Shown: positions 1-8,292 of the stretch, piece by piece | How positions within the stretch are numbered: position 1 is the stretch's first letter | Layout: each line of letters begins with the position of its first letter | Assembly: GCF_025642135.1 (NCBI RefSeq) | Contig: NZ_CP106793.1 | Span: 1,302,001-1,366,000, forward strand | DNA from: Streptomyces cynarae | GTDB taxonomy: Bacteria > Actinomycetota > Actinomycetes > Streptomycetales > Streptomycetaceae | DNA: 64,000 bases | Reading direction: 5' to 3' | Position numbers and translations under genes: made by a program | The notes under the pieces: generated by a model | The model's database searches: none | Seen by the model: only the letters and a program-made list of their open reading frames with translations | What the model was told of the DNA's origin: nothing

Positions 1-169
1 GATGCGCCGCACCGCAGCTCCATCGGTTTCGTTTCGACATTGCTCACCGCGGACCGCCTTTCAGCCGCCAATTTGTTCTATATTCAACTACCACGCCCGA
101 TCATAGGCGACGGCACCGCGCACACCAACAGATGAGGGAGCCCACGGCGGCCCCCGAAGGAGTCCCAGG
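1..169. other. Intergenic lead-in with AT-rich promoter-like patch
   Basis: No gene is supported here. An unusually AT-rich patch around 72-91 (TTGTTCTATATTCAAC) contains a TATATT-like -10 and short TTG/CAA inverted ends. It could be the promoter or operator of the AhpD-like gene that starts at 170. The upstream gene lies outside the window. Confidence 0.3.
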
Positions 170-649
170 TTGAGCACCCACACGACCGGGTCCGCGATCC
201 AGCGGATCTTCATCGACAAGCAGAGCCCCGCCGCCCATCAGGCGTTGGTGCGGACCTCCGAAGCCGTACGGGCGGTCGCCGCCGAGGCGGGGCTCGACCG
301 GACGCTCGTGGAACTGGTCAATCTGCGCGTGTCGCAGATCAACGGCTGCGCGTACTGCCTCAACGTACACACGAACGCCGCCCTGCGCGCGGGTGAGACC
401 CCACAACGCCTCGGCGTGCTGGCGGCCTGGCGGGACACCGAACTGTTCACACCGGACGAACGCGCGGCGCTCGCGCTCGCCGAGGCGACCACGAACCCCG
501 CCGACACGACCGCGCAGGAGGCCGCGTACGGCACCGCACGGGAGGTCCTCACCGACGACCAGATCTCCGCCGTGATCTGGGTGGCGGTCACCATCAACGC
601 CTTCAACCGGGTCTCGGTCATGAGCGGGCATCCGGTACGGAACCGGTAG
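170..649 (+). CDS. Carboxymuconolactone decarboxylase / AhpD-like family protein
   Basis: A 159-residue AhpD-like (CMD family) protein, probably a thiol-dependent peroxidase or reductase of the cytoplasm. The hallmark CxxC...H active site is visible as CAYCLNVH at about residues 62-69, after a helix that supplies the upstream acidic residue. Such proteins use the two cysteines to reduce peroxides or quinone-like compounds. The start is a TTG at 170, supported by the Shine-Dalgarno-like GAAGGAG about 8 bases upstream; no in-frame ATG lies nearby. It stands alone and is followed by a strong hairpin at 672-698. The exact substrate cannot be read from sequence. Confidence 0.88.
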   Translation: MSTHTTGSAIQRIFIDKQSPAAHQALVRTSEAVRAVAAEAGLDRTLVELVNLRVSQINGCAYCLNVHTNAALRAGETPQRLGVLAAWRDTELFTPDERAALALAEATTNPADTTAQEAAYGTAREVLTDDQISAVIWVAVTINAFNRVSVMSGHPVRNR

Positions 650-671
650 GCCCGGTCGACGGTCCTGGCGT

Positions 672-698
672 GCGGTCATCTCCGGAGGAGATGACCGC
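672..698 (+). terminator. Hairpin terminator after AhpD-like gene
   Basis: A perfect 12-bp stem (GCGGTCATCTCC paired with GGAGATGACCGC) with a 3-base loop lies 22 bases after the stop codon at 649. No T-tract follows, which is usual for actinobacterial terminators. Confidence 0.65.
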
Positions 699-844
699 CA
701 TCCCGAACCATCACGACGGATGGGGAAGCAAACGACGCGGCCGAGCGCTGACGCCCCCGTGAGAGCACCGAGGAAGCTGCTCGATCACCGCCAGGCGTCC
801 TTCCGAGCCGGTCCTGCCGGCTCCCCGTCCCGAAGAAGGTCCCC

Positions 845-2086
845 GTGTCCCAGTCCTCCGGTGTCCGGACTCCGTCCAAGATCACCAGCGCCGCACCCGC
901 GCACGGTGTGGCGGGCTGGCTGATCGCCTTGCTGGCCGTCGCCTCCGGCATGACGGTCGCCAACCTTTACTACGCGCAGCCGCTGCTGTCGTCCCTGCGG
1001 GACGTCTTCCACATCAGCACGGCCACCGCGGGCACGCTGATCACGCTCACCCAGGTCGGCTACGTGATCGGCATGGTCTTCCTGGTGCCGCTCGGCGACC
1101 GGCTGGAGAAGCGCGGCCTGATCACCGTCCTCCTGACGGTCACGACCCTCGCCCTGGTGGCCGCCGGCCTCGCGACCGGGTTCCCGATGCTGCTGACCGC
1201 CTCCCTGATCAGCGGTGCCACGTCCGTGGTCGCACAGATCCTGGTCCCGTTCGCGGCGAGCCTCGCCCCGGACCACGCCCGGGGCCGGATCGTGGGCCGG
1301 GTGATGAGCGGCCTGCTCACCGGCATCCTGCTCTCCCGCACCCTGAGCAGCCTGGTCTCCGACGTCGCCGGCTGGCGTGTCGTCTACCTCGGGTCCGCCG
1401 TCCTGATGGCCCTCCTGGCCGTCGCCCTGCGGGCCGCGCTGCCCAAGCACGCCCCCACCACGACCGTCCCGTACCACCACGTGCTGCGCTCCACCGCCGC
1501 ACTGGTGCGCAGGCATCCCGCGCTGCTGCGCCGCGGCCTGTACCAGGCGGCGATGTTCGGCGCCTTCAGCGCCTTCTGGACCACCGTCTCCTACGTCCTG
1601 ACCGGCCCCCGCTTCCACTACTCCCCCGTCGGCGTCGGCATCTTCGCCCTCGTCGGAGCCGCCGGTGCGGCCATCGCCCCGCTGGCCGGGCACTGGGCCG
1701 ACCACGGACTGACCCGGCGCATGACCGGCGCCGCGTTCGCCGCCGCCGCGCTGGCCTTCGCGCTCGCCGGCTTCGGCGGGCACAGCGTCGTGCTGATCGC
1801 CCTGGCCGCGATCCTCATCGACATGGCCGTCCAGACCACCCTGATCCTCGGCCAGCACACGGTCTACCAACTCGACGCCGGCGCCCGGGCCCGCCTCAAC
1901 TCGGCCTTCATCGCCACCTTCTTCCTCGGCGGCGCCCTCGGCTCCCAGCTCGGCTCGATCGCCTACCGCGCCGGCGGCTGGGGCGCGGTCAGCGTCCTCG
2001 GTGCGGCCCTGCCGGTCCTGGCACTCCTCTACTGGACCACCGAACACCGCCGCGCCCGGCGGACCCCCGACCGCGGCGCCGAGTGA
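845..2086 (+). CDS. MFS transporter
   Basis: A 413-residue major facilitator superfamily permease with about 12 hydrophobic segments. The first membrane helix is followed by ANLYYAQPLL, typical of the YnfM/drug-efflux (DHA1-like) branch. A charged loop (GDRLEKRGL) between helices 2 and 3 matches MFS motif A. The start is GTG at 845, preceded by a purine-rich GAAGAAGG. It is probably a proton-coupled exporter of small molecules in the cytoplasmic membrane; the substrate is unknown. Upstream spacing of 195 bases and a hairpin at 2117-2149 make it a single-gene unit. Confidence 0.88.
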   Translation: MSQSSGVRTPSKITSAAPAHGVAGWLIALLAVASGMTVANLYYAQPLLSSLRDVFHISTATAGTLITLTQVGYVIGMVFLVPLGDRLEKRGLITVLLTVTTLALVAAGLATGFPMLLTASLISGATSVVAQILVPFAASLAPDHARGRIVGRVMSGLLTGILLSRTLSSLVSDVAGWRVVYLGSAVLMALLAVALRAALPKHAPTTTVPYHHVLRSTAALVRRHPALLRRGLYQAAMFGAFSAFWTTVSYVLTGPRFHYSPVGVGIFALVGAAGAAIAPLAGHWADHGLTRRMTGAAFAAAALAFALAGFGGHSVVLIALAAILIDMAVQTTLILGQHTVYQLDAGARARLNSAFIATFFLGGALGSQLGSIAYRAGGWGAVSVLGAALPVLALLYWTTEHRRARRTPDRGAE

Positions 2087-2116
2087 CGGGCGCCGCACGG
2101 CCCGAACAGAAGTGCC

Positions 2117-2149
2117 GCACGGGGTTCTCCTTCGGACCACACCCCGTGC
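2117..2149 (+). terminator. Hairpin terminator after MFS gene
   Basis: GCACGGGGT (2117-2125) pairs perfectly with ACCCCGTGC (2141-2149) across a 15-base loop, 31 bases past the MFS stop codon. Confidence 0.6.
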
Positions 2150-2261
2150 GCTCCTCGGCAAGTCGCTCTCCCGGGACTGACCTACGGTGATCGGCACCAT
2201 CCACCGTCAGATCCCGCGCTGACGAACTCAACCGCACGCACAGTCGCAGACAGGGGGCGGC

Positions 2262-2705
2262 ATGAGACACCCTCTCCCCGGTACCGCGGACGAGAGGTCG
2301 GTCGCCCACAGGACCGAGATCATCGTCTCCGTGGCCGACGAACCGCCGATACCGCTCCCTGCCGAGCTCCGCTATGACATGAGCGACCCGTATGCCGTGC
2401 GCCTGTCCCTGGGCGCCCCCGACGCCCACTCCGTCGACTGGGTGTTCGCCCGCTCACTCCTCGCGGACGGTGTTCGCCGGTCCGCGGGGATCGGGGAGGT
2501 GGTGGTGATCCCGCCGCACCGGTGCCACCCGGACACGCTCCGCATCCTGCTCAGGACGCGGACCGGGGCGGCGGTCCTCGAGGTCGGGATCCGGGCGGTC
2601 ACGGCCTTTCTGCGACGCGCCGACACGATGGTGCCGCCAGGGACCGAGCACCGTCACATCGACCTGGACGGCGTCGTCGCCAGGCTCACGGCCGGCAGCG
2701 AGTGA
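2262..2705 (+). CDS. SsgA-like sporulation/cell-division regulator (SALP)
   Basis: A 147-residue member of the SsgA-like protein family, found only in sporulating actinomycetes. The family signature is clear: ELRYDMSDPYAVRL around residues 38-51, followed by a D-W-x-F-x-R-x-L-L-x-D-G core (WVFARSLLADG). Members help place septa and remodel the cell wall during sporulation by acting with SsgB/FtsZ. Length is normal for the family. The start is ATG at 2262 after GGGGGC; a start a few codons away cannot be excluded. This gene is one of the best indicators that the genome is Streptomyces or a close relative. Which paralogue (SsgA to SsgG) it is cannot be decided here. Confidence 0.9.
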   Translation: MRHPLPGTADERSVAHRTEIIVSVADEPPIPLPAELRYDMSDPYAVRLSLGAPDAHSVDWVFARSLLADGVRRSAGIGEVVVIPPHRCHPDTLRILLRTRTGAAVLEVGIRAVTAFLRRADTMVPPGTEHRHIDLDGVVARLTAGSE

Positions 2706-2708
2706 CAC

Positions 2709-2754
2709 CCCGGCGCCCCTGACCCCACCAGCCCGGCGCCCCTGGCCCCACCAG
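2709..2754. repeat. 23-bp tandem duplication after the SsgA-like gene
   Basis: Two adjacent 23-bp units (2709-2731 and 2732-2754) differ at one base. The array begins 4 bases after the stop codon of the SsgA-like gene. Confidence 0.8.
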
Positions 2755-2866
2755 GGACTCGGTGCGCTCAGCGGCACCTCATCGTGCGCTCCCGGGCAAC
2801 CCGTCCTCCGTTCCCGCGCCTAACGTCGGCCACGTATTCACGGCACCGCATCGCAGGAGGCACGTC

Positions 2867-3442
2867 ATGACCACCGGTTCCCATCCCACGAGCAGCCAGC
2901 CGTGGCTGCATCAGAAGGGCGAGGTCATCCAGGAGTTCGGGACCGTCAAGCAGTTCCCCGTCGCGCTGTCCTACGACGCGCGCATGTACTCCTGCCAGCG
3001 CCTGAACAAGGCCCTGGCCGACACCCAGATCCTCTACAGCCTCTACAAGAAGCACCACTGGCTCCTGCGCGGCGCGACCTTCTACCAGCTGCACCTGCTC
3101 CTGGACAAGCACGCGGAGCAACAGCTGGAGCTCGTCGACACGATCGCCGAGCGGGTCCAGACCCTGGGCGGCGTCGCGGTGGGCGACCCCCGGCACGTCG
3201 CGGAGATCACCTCCATTCCGCGTCCGCCGGACGGCGTCGAGGAGGTCCCGGCCATGCTCTCCCGGCTGCTGGAAGCCCACGAGGCCATCCTCGCGGACGC
3301 GCATGACGCGGCCGCCCGGACCGCCGACCTGGGCGACGACGGCACCAACGACCTGCTGGTCTCGCAGGTGATCCGCACCGGCGAGCTACAGGCCTGGTTC
3401 CTGGCCGAGCACCTGGTCGACACCCCCCTGGTCCGCTCCTGA
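2867..3442 (+). CDS. dps: Dps family ferritin-like DNA-protection protein
   Basis: A 191-residue Dps protein, a dodecameric mini-ferritin that oxidises Fe(II) with peroxide and protects DNA in stress or stationary phase. The ferroxidase region reads KKHHWLLRG...FYQLHLLLDKHAE...LVDTIAERV (about residues 65-105), matching the H-W, L-H, D and AER positions of the family. An N-terminal extension precedes the four-helix core, as in other Streptomyces Dps proteins. The reading frame opens further upstream at 2762, but the ATG at 2867 has a perfect AGGAGG six bases ahead, so that start is chosen. Confidence 0.93.
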   Translation: MTTGSHPTSSQPWLHQKGEVIQEFGTVKQFPVALSYDARMYSCQRLNKALADTQILYSLYKKHHWLLRGATFYQLHLLLDKHAEQQLELVDTIAERVQTLGGVAVGDPRHVAEITSIPRPPDGVEEVPAMLSRLLEAHEAILADAHDAAARTADLGDDGTNDLLVSQVIRTGELQAWFLAEHLVDTPLVRS

Positions 3443-3545
3443 ACGGAACGCGCCGCCCACACCGCACCGGGCGCGGCAGCCGGCCGCGTCGCGTGGGGCC
3501 CACGCCGGGGGCCCGCCCGACGAGAGACGAGCGACGAGGAGAGCG

Positions 3546-4802
3546 ATGAACAGCCGGGGAAGCCGCTCCGGGAGCCCCGCGCTGAGCCGCATCCCCGGTC
3601 CCCGTCCCCACATGCCGATGCGGTGGGGGCGGGGGCCGGGCACCGGCATGCCGGGCCGGGACCCGAGTGAGCCGCACCGGACCGCCACGTCCCTGGAGCT
3701 CCTGTTCGACCTGTGCTTCGTCATCGCGGTGGCCCAGGCGTCCCACAGTCTGAACACGGCGGTGACCGCCGGGGACTACACCGGCGGGTGCCTGCGCTTC
3801 GCCCTGGTCTTCTTCACGATCTGGTGGGCGTGGATGAACTTCACGTGGTTCGCCTCCGCCTACGACCCGGACGACGTCCCCTACCGGTTGACGGTGCTCG
3901 TCCAGATCACCGGGTCCCTCGTTCTCGCCGCCGGCGTACCCCGGGCGTTCGCGGAAGGTGATCTGCGCGTCATCACGCTGGGATACGTGGTGCTGCGAGT
4001 GACGCTGGCCGCTCTGTGGCTGCGGGCCGCCCGGTCCGATCGGCGCCGGAGGCGGACCGCTCTGCGGTTCGCGGCCGGGGTGACGGCCTGTCAGGTCGGC
4101 TGGGTGGGGCTGCTGTTCCTTCCTGCGCCGGCGCGACTGCCCGGCATCATCGTGATGATCGTCGCGGAGGTCTCCGTCCCCGTGTGGGCGCAGTCCGCCG
4201 GTATGACGCCGTGGCACCCGCATCACATCGCCGAGCGCTACGAACTGTTCACCCTCATCGTGCTCGGTGAGTCCGTCGCGGCCGCCACCACGGCGGTACG
4301 GGACGCGTTCGACCGGCACCACAGCGCGTGGGCGCTGTACGCCCTGGCGGCGGGCGGTCTGCTCATGGTCTTCGCCATGTGGTGGCTGTACTTCGCCCGC
4401 CCGGCGCACACGCTGCTCGCCACCACGCACCAGGCCCACCGCAGGAGATTCACCTGGGCGTACGGCCACTACCTGATCTTCGCCTCGGCGACCGCCTCGG
4501 GAGCCGGGCTGGCGGCGTACGCCCAGTTGGCGACGCGGCGCACCGATGTCTCCGCCCCGGCGGCGGGCGCGGCCGTCACCGTCCCGGTGGCGATCTTCCT
4601 GATCACGGTGTGGGCCGTCCATGTCCGGCCGCACCGACGCGGTGGGCTCGAACGACTTCTGTTCCCCGCTTGCACCGTCGCGGTCCTGGCGGCCGCCTGC
4701 TCCCCGGCACCGGCGCTCGTCGCCGGACTGCTGCTGGCCGCTCTCGTCGCCGTGGTCACGGCGACCGACCGCTCCGGACGCGCGGCGCAGGTGAAGCGGT
4801 GA
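3546..4802 (+). CDS. ltrA: Low temperature requirement A (LtrA) family membrane protein
   Basis: A 418-residue polytopic membrane protein of the LtrA family. The family signature HRTATSLELLFDLCFVIAVA is seen at about residues 45-64, followed by roughly 11 hydrophobic helices and the conserved ERYELFTLIVLGES segment near residue 230. LtrA was first linked to growth at low temperature in Listeria, but its biochemical function is unknown. The start is ATG at 3546 after GACGAGGAGAGCG. It lies 103 bases after dps with no obvious terminator between, so weak co-transcription is possible. Confidence 0.9.
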   Translation: MNSRGSRSGSPALSRIPGPRPHMPMRWGRGPGTGMPGRDPSEPHRTATSLELLFDLCFVIAVAQASHSLNTAVTAGDYTGGCLRFALVFFTIWWAWMNFTWFASAYDPDDVPYRLTVLVQITGSLVLAAGVPRAFAEGDLRVITLGYVVLRVTLAALWLRAARSDRRRRRTALRFAAGVTACQVGWVGLLFLPAPARLPGIIVMIVAEVSVPVWAQSAGMTPWHPHHIAERYELFTLIVLGESVAAATTAVRDAFDRHHSAWALYALAAGGLLMVFAMWWLYFARPAHTLLATTHQAHRRRFTWAYGHYLIFASATASGAGLAAYAQLATRRTDVSAPAAGAAVTVPVAIFLITVWAVHVRPHRRGGLERLLFPACTVAVLAAACSPAPALVAGLLLAALVAVVTATDRSGRAAQVKR

Positions 4803-4926
4803 CGCGGAGACTGTGCCCGGCGCGGCCGGTCTTCACCGTGCCGGTGCCGAATCGCTTCGGGTTTGGGCCTCCCCGGCCTGGCGCGGTGCGCGGGCGCGCC
4901 CTGCGGGAGTTGCCAGAATCCGGGCC

Positions 4927-5918
4927 ATGTTCGCTGCTTACATCGAAGAGTTCGGCGGCCCGGAGGCGATCCGCTGCGGCCATCTGCCCGCACCCCGCCC
5001 CGGACCGACCGATGTCCTGGTGAACGTCGAGGTGACCGCCGTGAACCAGGTCGACACGTTCGTCCGCTCCGGCGCCTGGCGGACCCCGGTCCCCTGGCCG
5101 TTCGTCGTAGGCCGCGATCTGGTGGGTACGGTGGCCGAGACCTCGCCGGGAGCCCCCGGGTTCACCGTCGGCGACCGGGTGTGGTGCAACAGCATGGGGC
5201 ACGCGGGACGCTCCGGCGCCGCGGCCGAACAGGTCGTGGTGCCGGCGGACCGGCTCTACCACCTGCCCGCGGGCGTCGAACCGAACTCCGCCGTGGCGGT
5301 GGCGCATCCTGCGGCCACCGCCCATCTGGCGCTGTTCACCCACGGGCGCCTGCGCTACGGAGAGACCGTGGTCGTGCTGGGCGGTGGGGGAACGTCGGCA
5401 GCGCCCTGACGCTGATGGCCGCCCGGGCGGGTGCCCGCGTCGTCGCCACCGCGAGCGCCCGTGACGCCGGGCGCGTGCGTGCGCTGGGCGCGGCGGAGGT
5501 GGTCGACCACCACGAAGCCGACGTGCTCCCGCGTCTGCGGCAGGCGTGTCCCGGGGGCGCGGATCTGTTCCTCGACACGTCGGCGGCCAACGACCTGGAG
5601 ACCGCCGTGGATCTGCTCGCCCGACGCGGGCGGATCGTCGTGTTCTCCGGGATGAGGAGCCGACCGCCGCTGCCCACCGGAGCGCTCTACCTCAAGGACG
5701 GTTCGGTCACCGGGTTCACGATCTCCCACGCGACGACCGCCGAACTCGCCGAGGCCGCGGTCGGAGTCGGCCGGCTGCTCGCCGACGGCTCACTGCGTCC
5801 GCCGGCCGTCGTCACCATGCCTCTGGAGGAGGCGGCGACGGCCCACCGCCTGCTGGAGTCGGGAGACGTGCGCGGGAAGATCGTCCTGAGCGTCACATCG
5901 AAGGACGCAGCCCGGTAG
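4927..5918 (+). pseudogene. Zinc-type alcohol dehydrogenase / quinone reductase-like gene, single-base frameshift
   Basis: An MDR-superfamily, NADPH:quinone-reductase-like oxidoreductase of about 330 residues, read in two frames. The first frame (4927 to about 5390) carries the GroES-like domain and ends in VVVLGGGG, the start of the nucleotide-binding motif, before a premature stop at 5407-5409. The second frame continues with NVGSALTLMAARAG and the rest of the Rossmann domain to 5918. Adding one G to the G5 run at 5386-5390 restores one intact protein. It may be a true pseudogene, but two other genes here show the same defect, so an assembly error is more likely. The ATG at 4927 has only a weak, distant GGGAG. 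Confidence 0.85.
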
Positions 5919-5929
5919 ACCGTCTGTCC

Positions 5930-6448
5930 TCACGCGGATGCGCGTTGGAAGCGCAGGGTGGCGTCGACGGTGGTCAGGCCACGCATCATGCCCATCTGGT
6001 TCCAGGTCAGACCGAACTGGGCGCGGTCCACCGTGAATGCGGCGGTGAGGGTGACCGCGTCGGGTCCGGCCTGGGTGACGGTGGCGGTGACGGTCTGCGG
6101 CCGGGTGATGCCGCGTACGGTCAGCCGACCGTGGACGGTGACGGTGTCGTCGCCACTCCGGGTGGCGTCAAGGACGTCGAAGACGATGGCGGGGAACTGG
6201 TCCGCGGCGAAGAAGTCGTCGGAACGCAGGTGCGCGTCGCGCTTGGCGTGCTTGGTGTCCAGGGAGGCGGCGTCCAGGCTGACGGTGCCCGCGGCGGTGC
6301 CGTCCGGGCGCACCTCTCCTCGGCCGGTGACCGAGGTGAAGGTGCCCTTGACGGTGACCAGGCCCCACATCGTCCTGTGCTTCAGGGCGACGGTGGAGGC
6401 GGCGGAGTCGAGCACGAAGAGGCCGGTTTCGACGGCAGCGGTGGTCAT
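5930..6448 (-). CDS. YceI family lipocalin-like protein
   Basis: A 172-residue YceI-family protein, a lipocalin-like barrel that binds long isoprenoid-type lipids. The family pattern is visible: FVLDSAASTVALKHRTMWGLVTVKG at the N-terminus (quoted in part), then DAHLRSDDFF around residue 75 and GRLTVRGITRP around residue 108. No signal peptide is present, so it is probably cytoplasmic, as in many actinobacterial members. It is divergent from the MarR regulator at 6595, and three copies of a TTCNNATTTGGA-type box lie between them, so it is probably repressed by that MarR protein. Confidence 0.9.
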   Translation of the reverse strand: MTTAAVETGLFVLDSAASTVALKHRTMWGLVTVKGTFTSVTGRGEVRPDGTAAGTVSLDAASLDTKHAKRDAHLRSDDFFAADQFPAIVFDVLDATRSGDDTVTVHGRLTVRGITRPQTVTATVTQAGPDAVTLTAAFTVDRAQFGLTWNQMGMMRGLTTVDATLRFQRASA

Positions 6449-6498
6449 GGGGATCTCCTGACAGCGGAGGGTGGCCGGGAGGGACGGTCACCATCTCA

Positions 6499-6574
6499 TC
6501 CAAATTTGAACAGCACCGTAGCAGGTGATTCGAATTTGGACCATCGCTCGGCGGCGAGATCGTTCAGATTTGGA
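6499..6574. promoter_or_regulatory. Three MarR-type operator boxes in the YceI/MarR divergent region
   Basis: Three related 12-bp boxes lie in the 146-bp divergent gap: TCCAAATTTGAA (6499-6510, inverted), TTCGAATTTGGA (6529-6540) and TTCAGATTTGGA (6563-6574). Each has near-symmetric TTCNNATTTGGA/TCCAAATNNGAA character, and they are AT-rich against a very GC-rich background. Box three ends 20 bases before the marR start, so bound repressor would block transcription. This is the expected layout for MarR autoregulation plus control of the divergent gene. Confidence 0.7.
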
Positions 6575-6594
6575 ACACTGTTATCCTGGAGGGC

Positions 6595-7107
6595 ATGGCC
6601 GATCACTCCGCTCCCGCCGCCTCGTCCGACGACGCGTCGACGGACGGCAGCGACCTGCTGCCGGACGAGCTGCGCACCTACATGCGGGTGGTGGCCGCCA
6701 CCGGAGCGATCGAGCAGCAGCTGCGCGCGCACGTCAAGAAGACCCTCGGGGTCTCGCACGACGAGTTCCTGGTGCTGTGCCTGCTCGCGGACCAGCCGGG
6801 CACCACGCTGCGCATGACGCGGATCGCCGAACTCCTCGGCCGCCCGAAGACACGACTGACCTACCAGGTCGGCTGCCTGCACCACATGGGTCTCGTCACC
6901 CGTGAGTCGGTCTGCGGCGACCGGCGCGGTATCGCGCTCACCCTCACGGACAAGGGCCGGCGGCTGCTCGCGGAGAACACCCCCGCCCTCACCCAGGTCC
7001 TGGTCAGCCTGATCGGCCCGGCCCAGTGCGCGGCCCTGACCGACCTGCTCGCCCAGGCGTCCCACCCCGCCGACGAAGGCGGACACGCACAGGACCCCGC
7101 CACCTAG
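6595..7107 (+). CDS. MarR family transcriptional regulator
   Basis: A 170-residue winged-helix MarR-type regulator. The HTH region (about residues 60-105) reads DEFLVLCLLADQPG...MTRIAELLGRPKTRLTYQVGCL, followed by the wing (ESVCGDRRGIALTLTDKGRRLL). Helices at both ends would form the dimer interface. The ATG at 6595 has GGAGGG directly upstream. It is divergent from the YceI gene and its promoter region holds three operator-like boxes, so it probably represses itself and yceI. The ligand is unknown; YceI/MarR pairs are common and often respond to organic or redox stress. Confidence 0.9.
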   Translation: MADHSAPAASSDDASTDGSDLLPDELRTYMRVVAATGAIEQQLRAHVKKTLGVSHDEFLVLCLLADQPGTTLRMTRIAELLGRPKTRLTYQVGCLHHMGLVTRESVCGDRRGIALTLTDKGRRLLAENTPALTQVLVSLIGPAQCAALTDLLAQASHPADEGGHAQDPAT

Positions 7108-7118
7108 CGCTTGGCCGT

Positions 7119-8165
7119 TCAGGCGCCCCCGAGGGCCCGAGGGCGGGCGGTGGAGGCGCGGACGACGAGTTCGACCGGTGGATCACTCGCGGGCGCCGGC
7201 TCCGCGTCCGGTTTCTCGATGGCCTGCACCAGAAGCCGCAGCCCCTCCCGCGCCACAGCGTCGAAGGGCTGGCGCACCGTGGTCAACGGAGGAGTCACAT
7301 ACGCGGAGACGGGGCTGTCGTCGAACCCGACGACACTCACGTCCTCCGGCACCCGCAGGCCCGCCTCCGCCAGCGCACGGATCAGACCGATGGCCATGTC
7401 GTCATTCGCCGCGAACACCGCCGTCACATCCCCCTCGCCGACAAGCTCACGACCCGCCGCATACCCGGACGCGGCCGACCAGTCACCCTCGACGACCGCA
7501 GGCTGATCCCTGCCACGCGCCACCAGCGCCGCACGCCACCCCTCAAGCCGGTCCCGAGCAGCAAACCACCGCCCAGGACCCGCAACGTGATGCACCGTCT
7601 GATGCCCCAGATCAAGCAGATGCTCCGTGGCCGCACACGCCAGCAACTGCGCCCCCACCCCCGCGGCCACCACCCGGGGACCGCCGAACGCGGCGGGCGC
7701 ACCAAGGACGAGAACCGGCACATCGACACCCACCGAGACCTCACCCTCGTCGATGGGCTCGGAAACCACGATGCCGTCCACACCCTGCTCGAGCAGCGAC
7801 TCCACCGCCCCCGCGACTCCCCCAGCCTCACCCTCCAGCGTGTTCACCACCCGAAGCGCATAGCCCGCATCCCGCGCGGCACGCTCGATACCGATGAGCA
7901 GCGAGGCAGGACCGTACAAGGCCGTACCCAACGCGACCACACCGATGGACCGGGTCCGCCCGGAGGCCAGCGCCCGGGCCGCACCGTTCACCCGGTAACC
8001 GAGCCCCTCCGCGGCCTCGAGCACCCGCCGACGCACCTCGGCCGAGACATACCGCTCACCATTGAAGACCCGGGACACCGTCTTCTGCGACACACCCGCC
8101 AGACGCGCCACATCCACACTCCGCGGCGCGGCAGGACCCGCACCCCGCCCTCCCACTCGCGTCAT
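7119..8165 (-). CDS. LacI family transcriptional regulator (copy 1)
   Basis: A 348-residue LacI/GalR-family repressor. The N-terminal HTH (about residues 16-40: VDVARLAGVSQKTVSRVFNG) is followed by the hinge (ALASGRTRSIGVV) and a periplasmic-binding-protein-like sugar-sensing domain. It is convergent with marR (11 bases apart) and divergent from the biosynthetic operon at 8570. The gene is almost identical to the LacI gene at 60072-61199. The proteins differ at two internal positions (A/V twice) and in the C-terminal tail, which here ends a few residues after the shared ARPRA. The ATG at 8163-8165 is shared with the second copy. Confidence 0.92.
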   Translation of the reverse strand: MTRVGGRGAGPAAPRSVDVARLAGVSQKTVSRVFNGERYVSAEVRRRVLEAAEGLGYRVNGAARALASGRTRSIGVVALGTALYGPASLLIGIERAARDAGYALRVVNTLEGEAGGVAGAVESLLEQGVDGIVVSEPIDEGEVSVGVDVPVLVLGAPAAFGGPRVVAAGVGAQLLACAATEHLLDLGHQTVHHVAGPGRWFAARDRLEGWRAALVARGRDQPAVVEGDWSAASGYAAGRELVGEGDVTAVFAANDDMAIGLIRALAEAGLRVPEDVSVVGFDDSPVSAYVTPPLTTVRQPFDAVAREGLRLLVQAIEKPDAEPAPASDPPVELVVRASTARPRALGGA

Positions 8166-8186
8166 GACGTCTCCGATTTCCCCGGC
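7133..8186. repeat. 1,054-bp duplicated block, copy A (with 60167-61220)
   Basis: This block matches 60167-61220 base for base with no gaps and only six substitutions found by eye (about 99.4% identity). It covers the lacI gene except its last few codons, plus 21 bases upstream of the start. The identity stops abruptly at both edges. No inverted ends, target duplication or transposase was seen at the borders. Confidence 0.95.
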
Positions 8187-8211
8187 GGCGTGATCCTACC
8201 CGGTCGGCCGT

Positions 8212-8238
8212 ATGACGGCGCCGTCATGATTGCGTCAT
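8212..8238. promoter_or_regulatory. Probable LacI operator upstream of lacI copy 1
   Basis: ATGACGGCGCCGTCAT (8212-8227) is a perfect 16-bp palindrome, 46 bases upstream of the lacI start. It is followed by an overlapping partial site, ATGATTGCGTCAT (8226-8238). The same arrangement with ATGAC...GTCAT arms occurs upstream of lacI copy 2, outside the identical block, so the site is conserved where flanking DNA has diverged. The even symmetry fits LacI-family operators. Confidence 0.65.
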
Positions 8239-8292
8239 CACCTGCACGCGCCCGGATCGGACGGGTCACCCGGCGCCATTGCCGCGCCCCGC

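Noticed and set aside
5546..6817. 423-codon plus-strand frame crossing the YceI gene
   Set aside because: It covers the end of the frameshifted oxidoreductase in another frame and the antisense of yceI; no domain is visible.
7133..8186. Insertion sequence or transposon as the cause of the lacI duplication
   Set aside because: No transposase, terminal inverted repeats or target-site duplications were found at either copy, so a mobile element was not annotated.
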